Source: an uncultured Bacteroidota bacterium (GTDB lineage: Bacteria > Bacteroidota > Bacteroidia > B-17B0 > Aurantibacillaceae). From it: DNA of 64,000 nucleotides. The notes under the pieces were generated by a model, which was not told the DNA's origin, searched no databases, and saw only the letters and a list, made by a program, of their open reading frames with translations. Below, one piece after another: positions 28,210-37,987 of the stretch. A program made the translations under genes and the position numbers. The DNA is taken from the NCBI GenBank assembly GCA_903834765.1, contig CAILKE010000002.1, positions 1 through 64,000 on the forward strand. Reading direction: 5' to 3'. Within the stretch, counting starts at the first letter, position 1. Each line of letters starts with the position of its first letter.

Positions 28210-30015
28210 ATGTGCGGTATAGCTGGAATAATTACTTTGAATTCTAATAATTTAAGTTTAGATAAACTTAAATTAATGACGGATACTATTGCTCATAGAG
28301 GCCCTGACGGAGAGGGACAATGGATTGATGAAACTGGCACAGTAGGCCTAGCTCACAGGAGATTATCAATAATTGATTTGCACAGTTCTGCAGATCAACC
28401 AATGCATTTTTTAGATAGGTATTCTATCGTTTTTAATGGTGAGATATATAATTATTTGGAACTTAAAGAAGTACTTTTGCAAAGGGGATATTCTTTTAGA
28501 ACAAAATCTGATACAGAAATTTTACTTGCCTTATATGATTATAAAAAAGATACTTTTTTGACTGATTTGGATGGAATGTTTGCTTTCGCAATTTGGGATA
28601 AAGTTGAGAAAACTCTTTTTTGTGCAAGAGATCGTTTTGGAGAAAAACCTTTTTTTTATTATCAAGATAATGAATCCTTTTATTTTGCTTCAGAAATGAA
28701 AGCGCTTTGGTCTATTGGTATACCAAAAAAGCCTAATGAGAAACAAATTTTTTTGTACTTAGGATATGGAGCACAAAATGATGTTCAAAATCAATCACAT
28801 ACTTTTTACTCGAATATATACCAATTAGAACCATCTCATTGTTTTATTTTGGAGAAAAATAAAATCCATCATAAACGAAAATATTGGGATATCGATTTAA
28901 ACTATCGAAACGAAAATATAAGTTTAGAAGAAGCTAGGAGTACTTTTAGTGAGTTATTTAGTTTGTCGATAAAACGACGTTTGCGTTCTGATGTATCTGT
29001 TGGTTCTAGTTTATCTGGTGGATTAGATTCTTCAAGTATTGTCACTCTCATCGATAAAATAAAACCTGAGTCGCAAATCCAAAAAACATTTTCTGCCAGA
29101 TTCGAAGGATTTATAAGAGATGAAGGCAAATATATGGAAATGGTTATTGCTAGAAATAAGGTAGAACCGCATTACGTTTTTTTAACACCAGAGTTATTAA
29201 ATCAACGATTAGATCAAGTTGCTTATCACCAGGAAGAACCATTTGGAAGTACAAGTGTGATAGCTCAGTGGGAAGTTATGAAATTGGCGAAAGATAATAA
29301 TGTTACGGTTTTGTTAGATGGTCAAGGTGCAGATGAAATATTAGCAGGTTATGGACATTTTTTTTATAATTATTATAGCTCATTAATGCTTCACGATAAA
29401 AAAGAATTAGATAATCAGAAGCAACACTATTTTAATTTATATGGTCAAAAATATGATTATGGACGAAATTTAATGTTGCATTCTTATTTTCCAAAGTTGA
29501 GAAAAAATATTAGGACAACTAAAAATAAATTAATTCAGCCAGATTATTTTAAACAGTTCAATTCAGAGTTTTTATCATCTTATAAAGATATACCTTATGG
29601 TAGTGGATTTGTAACAGATTTAAATAAAGCATTATATAGTAACACTTTTAATGGTGGTTTACAAAATTTGTTACGTTATGCGGATAGAAATTCGATGGCA
29701 CATGGCAGAGAAGTAAGACTTCCCTTTTTGAGTCATAAGTTGGTTGAATTTGTTTTTTCTCTTCCCGATAATATGAAGCTACATAATGGATGGACAAAAT
29801 TTATATTAAGAGATTCTATGAACTCTGTTTTGCCACATGAAATATGTTGGAGAAAAGAAAAAGTTGGTTTTGAACCTCCAAAATATAAATCTATAATGCT
29901 TGATTTAGTTGATGAAAGTAAAAGTATTTTAACTAAAAAAGGTATTATTAAAAAAACTGCTGATTTAAAAGATTTGGATTGGGAATATTATCAAATAAGT
30001 AACTTATATAAATAA
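28210..30015 (+). CDS. AsnB-type amidotransferase of the glycan cluster
   Basis: A second asparagine synthase-like protein, 601 residues. Cys2 in MCGIAGIITL is the glutaminase nucleophile, HRGPDGEGQW and HRRLSIIDL follow, and the synthetase domain has SLSGGLDSSSIV and LLDGQGADEILAGY. In polysaccharide loci such proteins commonly amidate a carboxylated sugar (uronic acid) or another acid rather than aspartate. The location between glycosyltransferases supports this here, as an inference. Compared with the asnB at 18.4 kb, the synthetase half is diverged. It is followed with almost no gap by the next glycosyltransferase-like gene. Confidence 0.82.
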   Translation: MCGIAGIITLNSNNLSLDKLKLMTDTIAHRGPDGEGQWIDETGTVGLAHRRLSIIDLHSSADQPMHFLDRYSIVFNGEIYNYLELKEVLLQRGYSFRTKSDTEILLALYDYKKDTFLTDLDGMFAFAIWDKVEKTLFCARDRFGEKPFFYYQDNESFYFASEMKALWSIGIPKKPNEKQIFLYLGYGAQNDVQNQSHTFYSNIYQLEPSHCFILEKNKIHHKRKYWDIDLNYRNENISLEEARSTFSELFSLSIKRRLRSDVSVGSSLSGGLDSSSIVTLIDKIKPESQIQKTFSARFEGFIRDEGKYMEMVIARNKVEPHYVFLTPELLNQRLDQVAYHQEEPFGSTSVIAQWEVMKLAKDNNVTVLLDGQGADEILAGYGHFFYNYYSSLMLHDKKELDNQKQHYFNLYGQKYDYGRNLMLHSYFPKLRKNIRTTKNKLIQPDYFKQFNSEFLSSYKDIPYGSGFVTDLNKALYSNTFNGGLQNLLRYADRNSMAHGREVRLPFLSHKLVEFVFSLPDNMKLHNGWTKFILRDSMNSVLPHEICWRKEKVGFEPPKYKSIMLDLVDESKSILTKKGIIKKTADLKDLDWEYYQISNLYK

Positions 30016-30018
30016 TTG

Positions 30019-31113
30019 ATGAAGAAAAAGAGGATTTTATTTGCAGCAGTTGATATAGGTTATAGAATAGAGCACTATACAAAATTCATAGATAAATATT
30101 TATCTGATAAATTAGTAGCAGAATCATTTTCAAAATATATATTACCTGAAACTCACTATAAAACAAAATATACATATTCTTGTCCTATTGACAAAACTCA
30201 TCCATTATTACTTTATTTGTATTCAGTTTCTTTTTTTATTTTTAGTTTATTTCGTTATGATATCTTTCATTTTATATCAGGCGAAACTATTTTAACTCGA
30301 AAATTGAGACGTTATGAATTATGGGTTTATAGGTTGTTTGGGAAAAAAGTAATTATGCATTTTGTTGGGTCAGATATTCGTTCTGAAGACTATATTAAAT
30401 GGAAAGGAGAAAATATTGAAGAGTATCTTGAAGGCACAAAAAACAAGCCAAAAATGACTGAGGAATTTCAGGATAAGTTAATTTCGGACGCCCGTAAATA
30501 TGCACGTCGTATTATTGTTTCTACTCCCGATCTTTTGGAGATAATGCCTGAAGCTATTTATTTTCCGGTGTTAATAGATGCTAATGAATTTGAGGAAAAA
30601 TTTAGACAGGATCAAAATGTGAATTCAAGTGTAATCAAAGTATTACACTCCCCATCTGGTTTTGGACTAAAAGGATCTTTATATATTGAAACTATTTTAG
30701 CTGAATTAAAAGAAATTTATCAAGATAAAATTGAGTTGATGTTGCCAGGAAAAGATAAGCGGTCTAGCTATTCCATGACTAGATATGATTTGCTTCATAC
30801 ATTTAAGAAGACTGATATTGTGATTGATCAAATGTTAATTGGATGGTATGGACTAAAATCTGTAGAGGCATTAACTTATGGTTGCAATGTTGTATGTTAT
30901 ATCGAAAAAGGTCTTGAAAATTATATAGAAGAAGATAATCCAATTATAAATGCGAATGTTATTAATTTGAAAAGTAAATTAGCAAGTTTAATTGATGAAT
31001 TATTAATTTCGAATGATCGTTCAAAAAGATTGAAAGAAAATCGTTCTTTTATTTTTCGTTACCATCATATTTATGCACACAAAGAATTTTTTAAAAAACT
31101 TTGGTTTGAATAA
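30019..31113 (+). CDS. Glycosyltransferase-like protein (GT-B fold)
   Basis: This 364-residue protein starts MKKKRILFAAVDIGYR. It has the features of a GT-B enzyme without a textbook family motif: KKVIMHFVGSDIRSEDY near the inter-domain region and IDQMLIGWYGLKSVEALTYGCNVVCYIE near the C-terminal donor site, where the glutamate in SVEAL takes the usual place. I chose the ATG at 30019 over the TTG at 30016. It sits 3 bases after the amidotransferase stop, so the two are probably cotranscribed. Confidence 0.7.
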   Translation: MKKKRILFAAVDIGYRIEHYTKFIDKYLSDKLVAESFSKYILPETHYKTKYTYSCPIDKTHPLLLYLYSVSFFIFSLFRYDIFHFISGETILTRKLRRYELWVYRLFGKKVIMHFVGSDIRSEDYIKWKGENIEEYLEGTKNKPKMTEEFQDKLISDARKYARRIIVSTPDLLEIMPEAIYFPVLIDANEFEEKFRQDQNVNSSVIKVLHSPSGFGLKGSLYIETILAELKEIYQDKIELMLPGKDKRSSYSMTRYDLLHTFKKTDIVIDQMLIGWYGLKSVEALTYGCNVVCYIEKGLENYIEEDNPIINANVINLKSKLASLIDELLISNDRSKRLKENRSFIFRYHHIYAHKEFFKKLWFE

Positions 31114-31154
31114 AATATATTTATGAAGGAGATTAAAGTAATATTGATTATTAT

Positions 31155-32225
31155 ATGATAAGATTAAAAGTTTTTGAAGTTATAAATAGTCCTAATAGAA
31201 ATTCATGCTTAGATGTTTTTAGGGGTTTGGCTATTATTTCGGTTGTGTTTTATCATTTTGACGGCTTACTTCCTTTTGGCTATTTGGGTGTAGATTTGTT
31301 TTTTTTAGTTTCTGGATTATTAGTTGGGGGGCTTTTAACCAAAGAGTTTGAAAGCGATAAAGGGATTAATTTCTTAAAGTTTTTTCTCCAAAGAGGATTT
31401 AAAATTTGGCCATCATATTATTTTTTTATTTTATTCGGGAGCATTATTGCTTTCCTTTTTTATAGTACAATAAAGCCTAACGAAATAATTCCAGTCTGGG
31501 ACTTAAAAAGATATTTGTTTTTTTATCAAAACTATACAGGATTACCTTTTCATTGGAGCTTTGATCATATTTGGTCTTTATGTATTGAAGAGCATTTCTA
31601 TATAATGCTTCCAGTTATGTTTATAATAATACAGAATTTAATCCCAGTAAAATATAAGATTAAAACACTTTTTGTTTTTGTTATTTTAACTATAATTGTA
31701 GGAATTATGTTTAAATATTTTTCTTATTTTTTTACTACAAGTAAGGATACTTATTCAGCAACTCATAATAGAATTGATGCTTTGGCCTGGGGTGTTTTAT
31801 TAAATTTAATCATAACATTTCATGAAGAAAAAATAAGAACAATTAAAATTAAATTCATTGCCTTACCGTTAGGACTTGTTATTTTTATCTTAACTCTGTG
31901 TTATTCTATTTATTTCAATAATATTATATTTGAAAAAATTTATTTTCATTCTATTATTCCCTTTGCTTTTTTTTTAATGATAATGGGATTGTATTATGTT
32001 AATTTTTCTAAGCTAAAACCATTGCGTTTTATTGCTTATTATAGTTACAATTGGTATTTATGGCATCCGATTTTTGTTTTTTTTATAATAAAGTATTTCG
32101 GAAGCGGAATAATTGGTCTTTTAATTTATTTGACGACTACTTTTTTTACTGCTATTATTACAACTATATTTATTGAAGAAACCTTTTTAGAAAAACGGAA
32201 AACGATTTTGGGTAAAATATTTTGA
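31155..32225 (+). CDS. Acyltransferase family 3 (OafA/NodX type) membrane protein
   Basis: This 356-residue protein with about ten membrane helices begins SCLDVFRGLAIISVVFYHF and continues GYLGVDLFFLVSGLL, the signature of acyltransferase-3 enzymes. It has FSFDHIWSLCIEEHFY-like sequence (WSFDHIWSLCIEEHFYIMLP) in the middle. These proteins O-acylate (usually O-acetylate) sugars at the membrane. It probably decorates the glycan built by the neighbouring glycosyltransferases. No SGNH domain is fused at the C-terminus. Confidence 0.88.
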   Translation: MIRLKVFEVINSPNRNSCLDVFRGLAIISVVFYHFDGLLPFGYLGVDLFFLVSGLLVGGLLTKEFESDKGINFLKFFLQRGFKIWPSYYFFILFGSIIAFLFYSTIKPNEIIPVWDLKRYLFFYQNYTGLPFHWSFDHIWSLCIEEHFYIMLPVMFIIIQNLIPVKYKIKTLFVFVILTIIVGIMFKYFSYFFTTSKDTYSATHNRIDALAWGVLLNLIITFHEEKIRTIKIKFIALPLGLVIFILTLCYSIYFNNIIFEKIYFHSIIPFAFFLMIMGLYYVNFSKLKPLRFIAYYSYNWYLWHPIFVFFIIKYFGSGIIGLLIYLTTTFFTAIITTIFIEETFLEKRKTILGKIF

Positions 32226-32307
32226 GGTAAATATACAAATTCGTGGTTTCTCGCGAAAATTGTTTAAAGTGCATAGAATTGAGAATGTGTTTTTTAATAA
32301 CTTAATC

Positions 32308-33423
32308 ATGAAAATTAATATAACATACATAATTTCCAACATCAATAAGTCTTTAGCTTTTGAATGGATTTCAGATTATTTAGATAAGGGTAAATTTAAT
32401 TTGAATTTTATTTTATTAAATCCTGGGGAATCAGAATTAGAAAATTATTTGATACAAAAAGGCGTATCTGTTTATAGAATTAATTATACATCCAAAAGAG
32501 ATATTCCAAAAGCTATATTTAAAACATATAAAATCCTTAAAAAGAATGGGATTTCGATTGTACATACCCATTTGTTTGATGCAAATATTATTGGCTTATT
32601 TGCTGCTTGGTTAGCTAGAATACCTAAAAGAATACATACTCGGCATCATTCCGATTACCATCATATTTATTTTCCAAAAGCTGTGATATATGACAAATTT
32701 ATAAATTCACTTTCTACAACTATTATTGCAATATCATCAGTAGTTAAAGATATTTTAATTATTAAAGAAAAGGTGAGTGAAAAAAATATACGGATTATCC
32801 ATCACGGGTTTAAATTAGATGAATTCTTAAATGTACCTGAGTCGCTGGTTGGCAATCTAAAAGTAAAATACATTAAGAATAATTTTACACCAGTAATTGG
32901 AGTTATTTCCAGATATACTGAGTGGAAAGGGATTCAATATATAATTCCAGCTTTTCAAAGAATTCTACATAAATATCCCAATGCATTGTTAGTTTTAGCT
33001 AATGCATCAGGTGATTATAAAATAGAAATTCAAAATTTACTTCAAAAAATTCCTAAGGAAAATTATATCGAAATTTCATTTGAATCAAATATATATGCCT
33101 TATATAAACTTTTTGATATCTTTATACATGTACCTATATCTTCTGATGCAGAGGCGTTCGGGCAAACTTATGTGGAATCATTAGCATCAGGTATCCCATC
33201 AATATTCACACTATCAGGAATAGCGAATGAGTTTATTAAGGATAAACAAAATGCTCTAGTTATTCCATTTAAAAATTCAGATGCGATTTATAATGCAGTA
33301 ACTCAATTATTAACAGATAGAGATTTGTCTAATAGATTGAAAATTAATGGGATTAATGATGTTCAGACTAACTTTAAACTAAAAAAAATGATAACATCCT
33401 TAGAACAACTATATGAAGAATAG
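32308..33423 (+). CDS. Glycosyltransferase family 4 protein
   Basis: The first domain includes VHTHLFDANIIGLFAAWLARIPKRIHTRHH, typical of GT4. The second has PVIGVISRYTEWKGIQYIIPAFQRI and the E-x7-E donor motif in SDAEAFGQTYVESLASGIPSI. The ATG at 32308 (MKINITYIISN) is a better start than a TTG at 32260, since it begins at the first beta strand. It overlaps the following GT2 gene by 11 bases, so the two are probably translated together. Confidence 0.88.
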   Translation: MKINITYIISNINKSLAFEWISDYLDKGKFNLNFILLNPGESELENYLIQKGVSVYRINYTSKRDIPKAIFKTYKILKKNGISIVHTHLFDANIIGLFAAWLARIPKRIHTRHHSDYHHIYFPKAVIYDKFINSLSTTIIAISSVVKDILIIKEKVSEKNIRIIHHGFKLDEFLNVPESLVGNLKVKYIKNNFTPVIGVISRYTEWKGIQYIIPAFQRILHKYPNALLVLANASGDYKIEIQNLLQKIPKENYIEISFESNIYALYKLFDIFIHVPISSDAEAFGQTYVESLASGIPSIFTLSGIANEFIKDKQNALVIPFKNSDAIYNAVTQLLTDRDLSNRLKINGINDVQTNFKLKKMITSLEQLYEE

Positions 33424-34309
33424 TACTTTTTTTTCCATAATTATACCAACATATAATCGTGGTGACTTTATTTTTAAAACAATTGAAAGTCTGTTATCTC
33501 AAAAGTATACAAATTATGAGATCATAATTGTAGATGATGGCAGTACAGACAATACTGAGGAAATAGTTAAGAACTATTTATCGGACAATATTTTTTATTT
33601 TAAAAAAACTAATGGTGAGCGTGCTGCCGCCCGAAACTTTGGAACTATTAAAGCTAGAGGGGAGTATGTTAATTTTTTTGATTCTGATGATTTGGCTACA
33701 GATATACATTTAATGGAGGCTAGTACCATAATAAATAATAATTCATACCCCGAAGTTTTTCATTTAAACTATGTTGTTCAAGATATAGATAATAATATTC
33801 TCTCAAAAGGACCAATTATAAGTAATTTTAAAAATCAAATAATTGATGGAAATCCATTTAGTTGCAATGGAGTATTTATCAGAAAAGATATTGCACTGGA
33901 AAATCCTTTTAACGAAACAAGAGAGTTGTCAGCAAGCGAAGATTATGAACTTTGGCTACGTTTAGCCTCAAAATATGAAATATTATGTTCATCAACTGTA
34001 TCCTCAATCGTTATACAACATGATAATCGAAGCGTAACATCTATGAAAGACGCTAATCGCCTTATAGCCAGATTTACTACTTTTATACGTTTATCATCAG
34101 AAAATGCATCCATAAAAATGTTTCTTGGAAGTAGAATAAATTATTTTAAAATGAGAAATTTTTTATTACTATCTGTTGAGTTGGCTGATAATGGGTTTAA
34201 AAAGTCAGCATGTAAATTTTTATTTAAAGCCTGCACTTTAAGTAGTTTGTTTATTGTAAATCGCACTTTTTTTGCCATTATTAAGCGTCTAATTACGAAT
34301 AGATTATAG
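33413..34309 (+). CDS. Glycosyltransferase family 2 protein
   Basis: This 298-residue inverting glycosyltransferase of GT-A fold starts FFSIIIPTYNRGDFIFKTIESLLSQ. It carries IIIVDDGSTDNT, RAAARNFGTIKARGEYVNFFDSDD with the DxD-type metal/nucleotide motif, and SEDYELWLRLA, whose ED is the catalytic base region. It would add one sugar at the cytosolic face. It is the last plus-strand glycosyltransferase of the first run; a gap of about 90 A/T-rich bases follows. Confidence 0.92.
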   Translation: MKNSTFFSIIIPTYNRGDFIFKTIESLLSQKYTNYEIIIVDDGSTDNTEEIVKNYLSDNIFYFKKTNGERAAARNFGTIKARGEYVNFFDSDDLATDIHLMEASTIINNNSYPEVFHLNYVVQDIDNNILSKGPIISNFKNQIIDGNPFSCNGVFIRKDIALENPFNETRELSASEDYELWLRLASKYEILCSSTVSSIVIQHDNRSVTSMKDANRLIARFTTFIRLSSENASIKMFLGSRINYFKMRNFLLLSVELADNGFKKSACKFLFKACTLSSLFIVNRTFFAIIKRLITNRL

Positions 34310-34397
34310 AATGTTAATATTTCTTTTGTACAATTAATTATTTAACTTATTTTAATTTAAAAAAAAATAATACTTTGCGTACTTAATTTAATTTTTT

Positions 34398-35219
34398 TTG
34401 AAAAAACGCTACTATAGTCACATATTATCTTTTTTTTTCCTTGGATTAAGTATTTTAACAGCGATCCCTTTATTTGTTATTTATAAAGAAAAGGTAGAGA
34501 TTAATGTTGTTCGAGGCGAGGATTATAATCCTAAACTACACTATTTAAATTCAATTGATAAAATTATTGATTATGCAGACAGTGTATATAATTATAATTC
34601 AAATAATGATTTCGACCTTCAAGGTATTGACACAGCAGTTTATGTAAGTATTGTAAGTGATCTCATAAAAAAAAGGTTCTATTTTGGATTAAGCAATTAT
34701 AATATAAGTCAAAATTGGATTGCCGCATTATTTGGAGAACTTTTTTGGCCACACTTATCAGCCATAGTGGAACCCAATGATATTCTTCATTATTCCGAAG
34801 GCTTATGCAGTCAACAAACGATAGTTTTTATGGAAATACTTAAAAAAAGAGGGATTAAAGTTAGAAGTGTTGGTTTAGGTAAAAAAGAAGGACCCGGTCA
34901 TTTTTTGTGTGAAGTATATTACAGGGATTCATGGAGATTACATGATGTTACAAAGGAACCTCAATGGTTTAAAATAACGAATCATCATCAAAGTATGGAT
35001 TATTATATTCATAATAAAGATTCTCTATATAAGGTATATGAAAATTCTCTACCTAAAGAAGATTTTAATAAATTATTGGAAAAAATAGCTTATGGAAAAC
35101 CTAATGAATTTCCTGCTAAAAATATGTTATTATTTCATCAAATTACTTTGATTTTGACTTATATTATACCTTTATTTTTTTTACTTTTATTTTTTATTTC
35201 ATTTAATAGGAGAATGTAG
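34398..35219 (+). CDS. Membrane-anchored transglutaminase-like domain protein
   Basis: The 273 residues comprise an N-terminal membrane segment (about 10-28), a soluble domain and a C-terminal membrane segment (about 245-267). The soluble part shows a Cys-His-Asp triad in transglutaminase order: Cys in SEGLCSQQTIVFMEIL, His in GPGHFLCEVYYRDSW and Asp in RLHDVTKEP. This is the papain-like transglutaminase fold, whose bacterial members are mostly proteases or of unknown role. The start must be a TTG at 34398, because the first internal ATG lies well inside the domain. It sits in the glycan cluster, but no link to glycan assembly can be shown. Confidence 0.65.
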   Translation: MKKRYYSHILSFFFLGLSILTAIPLFVIYKEKVEINVVRGEDYNPKLHYLNSIDKIIDYADSVYNYNSNNDFDLQGIDTAVYVSIVSDLIKKRFYFGLSNYNISQNWIAALFGELFWPHLSAIVEPNDILHYSEGLCSQQTIVFMEILKKRGIKVRSVGLGKKEGPGHFLCEVYYRDSWRLHDVTKEPQWFKITNHHQSMDYYIHNKDSLYKVYENSLPKEDFNKLLEKIAYGKPNEFPAKNMLLFHQITLILTYIIPLFFLLLFFISFNRRM

Positions 35220-35300
35220 GTTTTAAATAAGAATTCTAGAATGCAGAATCTAATCAGAACATCTATAAATACGATTAATTAGTAAATATTAATACGATTA

Positions 35301-36641
35301 TTAGAACTTCATTATAGTGCCACTTTGTTTTTCATATAGATGCCTTAACATAAACACGCCTGCGACAAAAAATGGTAATTCGGGTATTCGTAAACGAACT
35401 AAGGATCCAAAATTTGCTACAGTTAATCCTACAGAAAATGCAAAAAAAAGTGAAAATAGCATACAAAATAATAGCATTGGATTTTTTCTAATTAAGATAA
35501 AAAATCCAAAAAACTTGAGTTTAATTAATAGAAAGATAGTTAATATTAATAGGTATGTATTTTCAAGTGAAGAAATAAGCATCACTGCATTTTTCACATC
35601 CCAAAGTCCAGGTCTAAATATACCTGAAAAGATTGCAATTGGTGCTTTAAGAATGATGCCAGAAATACTCGCATCAAACTCACCAATGTCATAGGTTTTC
35701 CCCCCGTAATAATCTGCCTTCATATCCTTTTGAGTAACAACGGCTTTATCTAATACATTATCTAATTGGTATTGACCTAAGTTTTCACCCATCTGTATTA
35801 AGGCTAGATACCCTATCAATCCGCCAATTGTGAGAACGATCGGTGTAGCAAGAAATCTAATGAAACTATGATTAATTTTTTTAACAAGGTTATTACTCAA
35901 CCATAAAATACAGCCAGGCAATAAGGCGAAAAATATATAAGGCTTGATTGCTAAAATTATAAATGCTGAGATAAATAAATATATACCAAAAGATAATTTA
36001 CGTTCTTTTTTTATAAAAAAATGATAGAATGCATATGTAAACCAACCAACAGCCGATAAAGTAAAAGAATCTTTCATTAAGCCAGAGCCCCAAAACACAC
36101 AAGAAGGAATGAATAAACAGGCAATTGCAAATTCTTTTTTTAATTTAGGGAATTCTTGTAAAAATGTTTGGTATAATTTCCACATTCCACCGTAGGTAAA
36201 ACAAGCTGTTAAAATAGCAGTTGCAAAATAGGAATGGCAACCTAACATAACAATTGGTATTAGCAACCTTACAACAAAATAAGCTGCGCTATCTCTTCCA
36301 CTATAAATAGGATAACCTGTAGTCTCATCAAACTGAAAATACTGTCCTTTTGGATTCCCTAGCCAAGCAGTCCAAAATTCAGAATCGTTTTTCGTTAATA
36401 GGTTTGAATATGCTCTAGCGCTTTCAAAATAATTTACAGTATCGCCACCCTTGTAGTAAAAAAAATATACTAACCCCAAGAGTATTGCGCCAAAAATACG
36501 AACCATTAATCCTTTAGTAAAATAAGCATATTCTGGCTTCTCACGTATGTTTTTTTTAGTAATCCAATACCCATAAGCGTATGCGCCTAATATATATAGC
36601 GGAGGCAATAATAGATCTAAAAAACTGAGATTATTGTTCAT
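35301..36641 (-). CDS. Polytopic membrane protein, possible polymerase or GT-C enzyme
   Basis: This protein has 446 residues with about eleven hydrophobic segments. The first external loop reads YYKGGDTVNYFESARAYSNL and a central one includes FWGSGLMKDSFTLSAVGWF, both recurrent in uncharacterised Bacteroidota membrane proteins of glycan loci. No polymerase signature is present, but the cluster lacks any other obvious Wzy-type polymerase and this is the best candidate. It is on the strand opposite to the genes around it, so it has its own promoter. I do not recognise a named family with certainty. Confidence 0.5.
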   Translation of the reverse strand: MNNNLSFLDLLLPPLYILGAYAYGYWITKKNIREKPEYAYFTKGLMVRIFGAILLGLVYFFYYKGGDTVNYFESARAYSNLLTKNDSEFWTAWLGNPKGQYFQFDETTGYPIYSGRDSAAYFVVRLLIPIVMLGCHSYFATAILTACFTYGGMWKLYQTFLQEFPKLKKEFAIACLFIPSCVFWGSGLMKDSFTLSAVGWFTYAFYHFFIKKERKLSFGIYLFISAFIILAIKPYIFFALLPGCILWLSNNLVKKINHSFIRFLATPIVLTIGGLIGYLALIQMGENLGQYQLDNVLDKAVVTQKDMKADYYGGKTYDIGEFDASISGIILKAPIAIFSGIFRPGLWDVKNAVMLISSLENTYLLILTIFLLIKLKFFGFFILIRKNPMLLFCMLFSLFFAFSVGLTVANFGSLVRLRIPELPFFVAGVFMLRHLYEKQSGTIMKF

Positions 36642-36674
36642 ACATCTATAAAAATACTACTTTTACTTTAATTT

Positions 36675-37904
36675 ATGAGTAATAGCAAAACCTTTCTTTT
36701 TGTATCTATTGATGGTATGACTGATCCTCTTGGTCAATCGCAGGTTTTACCTTATTTAACCAATTTAGCAAAAAAGGGTCACAAGATTTGTATTGTAAGT
36801 TGCGAAAAAAAAGAAAATTGGGATTTGAATCATACGCTTATTCAAACTATTGTTTCAGAGGCAAATATAAATTGGAATTATTGTTTTTATAAATCTGGTA
36901 AGCCATTCATTTCCCAATTGCAAAATTTTTTATCTCTCAAAAAAAAAGTTATTTCAGAAATAAAAAATAGTAAAGAGCACACTATTTTACACTGTAGAAG
37001 TTATCTGCCAGGACTAATTGGTTTATATTCTAAAAAGAAATTCAATTCAGGCTTTATCTTTGATATGAGAGGCTTTTGGGCCGACGAAAGAGTTGAAGGT
37101 CGTATTTGGAATAAAAACAATATTATTGGTGCATCTTTATATGCATATTTTAAGAAAAAAGAAAAAGAAATGATGATTGCATCTGATGCTATTATTTCTC
37201 TAACGGACAAAGCTAAACAAATTATAATTGCGTGGAATCTTCCTCTCAATAATAGTAAAATTCAAGTAATTCCTTGCTGCGTTGATATAGAACATTTTTC
37301 TAAAACCAATATAAGTTTATCTCAGCTTGAGTTGCTTAAAAATCAAATGCCACAATTAAATAATAAATTTGTATTAAGTTATATTGGGTCTATCGGAACT
37401 TGGTATATGGCCGATGAAATGCTTGCTTTTTTTAAAATTTTATCAGATAAAATACCTGCTATTTTTTTAGTTATTACAAAAGATGGTCCTGAATTAATAT
37501 ACAACGCCGCTCAAAAAGCAGGAGTTGATATTAATAATTTAATAATTAAGCCTTCTTCGAGGTCTGATATGCCATATCATATCGTTCTTTCAACAGCTTC
37601 CGTTTTTTTTATTAACCCAACGTTTTCTAAATTAGCATCTTCTCCCACTAAAATGGGTGAAATTTTGTCGATGGGAGTTCCTATAATAACGAATACTAAT
37701 ATTGGTGATGTGGATGCTATTATACATCAAACAAATTGTGGAGTTACAATTAGGCATTTTAATCAAGTAGATTATCAAATAGCAGTGGATAATCTTTTGA
37801 GAAATTTAGATTCATATAGAGATAATACTGTCTCTACTGCGATGACTTATTTTTCTTTAATGGATGGTGTTGAAAAATATGATGCAGTTTATCGCCTATT
37901 TTAA
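36675..37904 (+). CDS. Glycosyltransferase family 4 protein
   Basis: This 409-residue GT-B protein opens SIDGMTDPLGQSQVLPYLTNLAKKGH, a highly recurrent GT4 start in Bacteroidota. It has FDMRGFWADERVEGRIW, the second-domain start VLSYIGSIGTWYMADEML, and ASSPTKMGEILSMGVPIITN at the donor site. It is divergent from the polytopic protein gene and closes the glycan cluster at a strong terminator. Donor and acceptor are unknown. Confidence 0.87.
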   Translation: MSNSKTFLFVSIDGMTDPLGQSQVLPYLTNLAKKGHKICIVSCEKKENWDLNHTLIQTIVSEANINWNYCFYKSGKPFISQLQNFLSLKKKVISEIKNSKEHTILHCRSYLPGLIGLYSKKKFNSGFIFDMRGFWADERVEGRIWNKNNIIGASLYAYFKKKEKEMMIASDAIISLTDKAKQIIIAWNLPLNNSKIQVIPCCVDIEHFSKTNISLSQLELLKNQMPQLNNKFVLSYIGSIGTWYMADEMLAFFKILSDKIPAIFLVITKDGPELIYNAAQKAGVDINNLIIKPSSRSDMPYHIVLSTASVFFINPTFSKLASSPTKMGEILSMGVPIITNTNIGDVDAIIHQTNCGVTIRHFNQVDYQIAVDNLLRNLDSYRDNTVSTAMTYFSLMDGVEKYDAVYRLF

Positions 37905-37939
37905 TATGGATTAATTTAATAGAAATATATAATCACAAA

Positions 37940-37971
37940 AAAAGTCCTTTCATTTTATTGAAAGGACTTTT
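37940..37971. terminator. Bidirectional rho-independent terminator
   Basis: A 13-bp perfect stem (37940-37952 with 37959-37971) and a 6-base loop lies between the convergent glycosyltransferase and gldJ genes, with an A-run to the left and A/T-rich DNA to the right. Confidence 0.85.
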
Positions 37972-37987
37972 AAATTTAAAAGCATTT

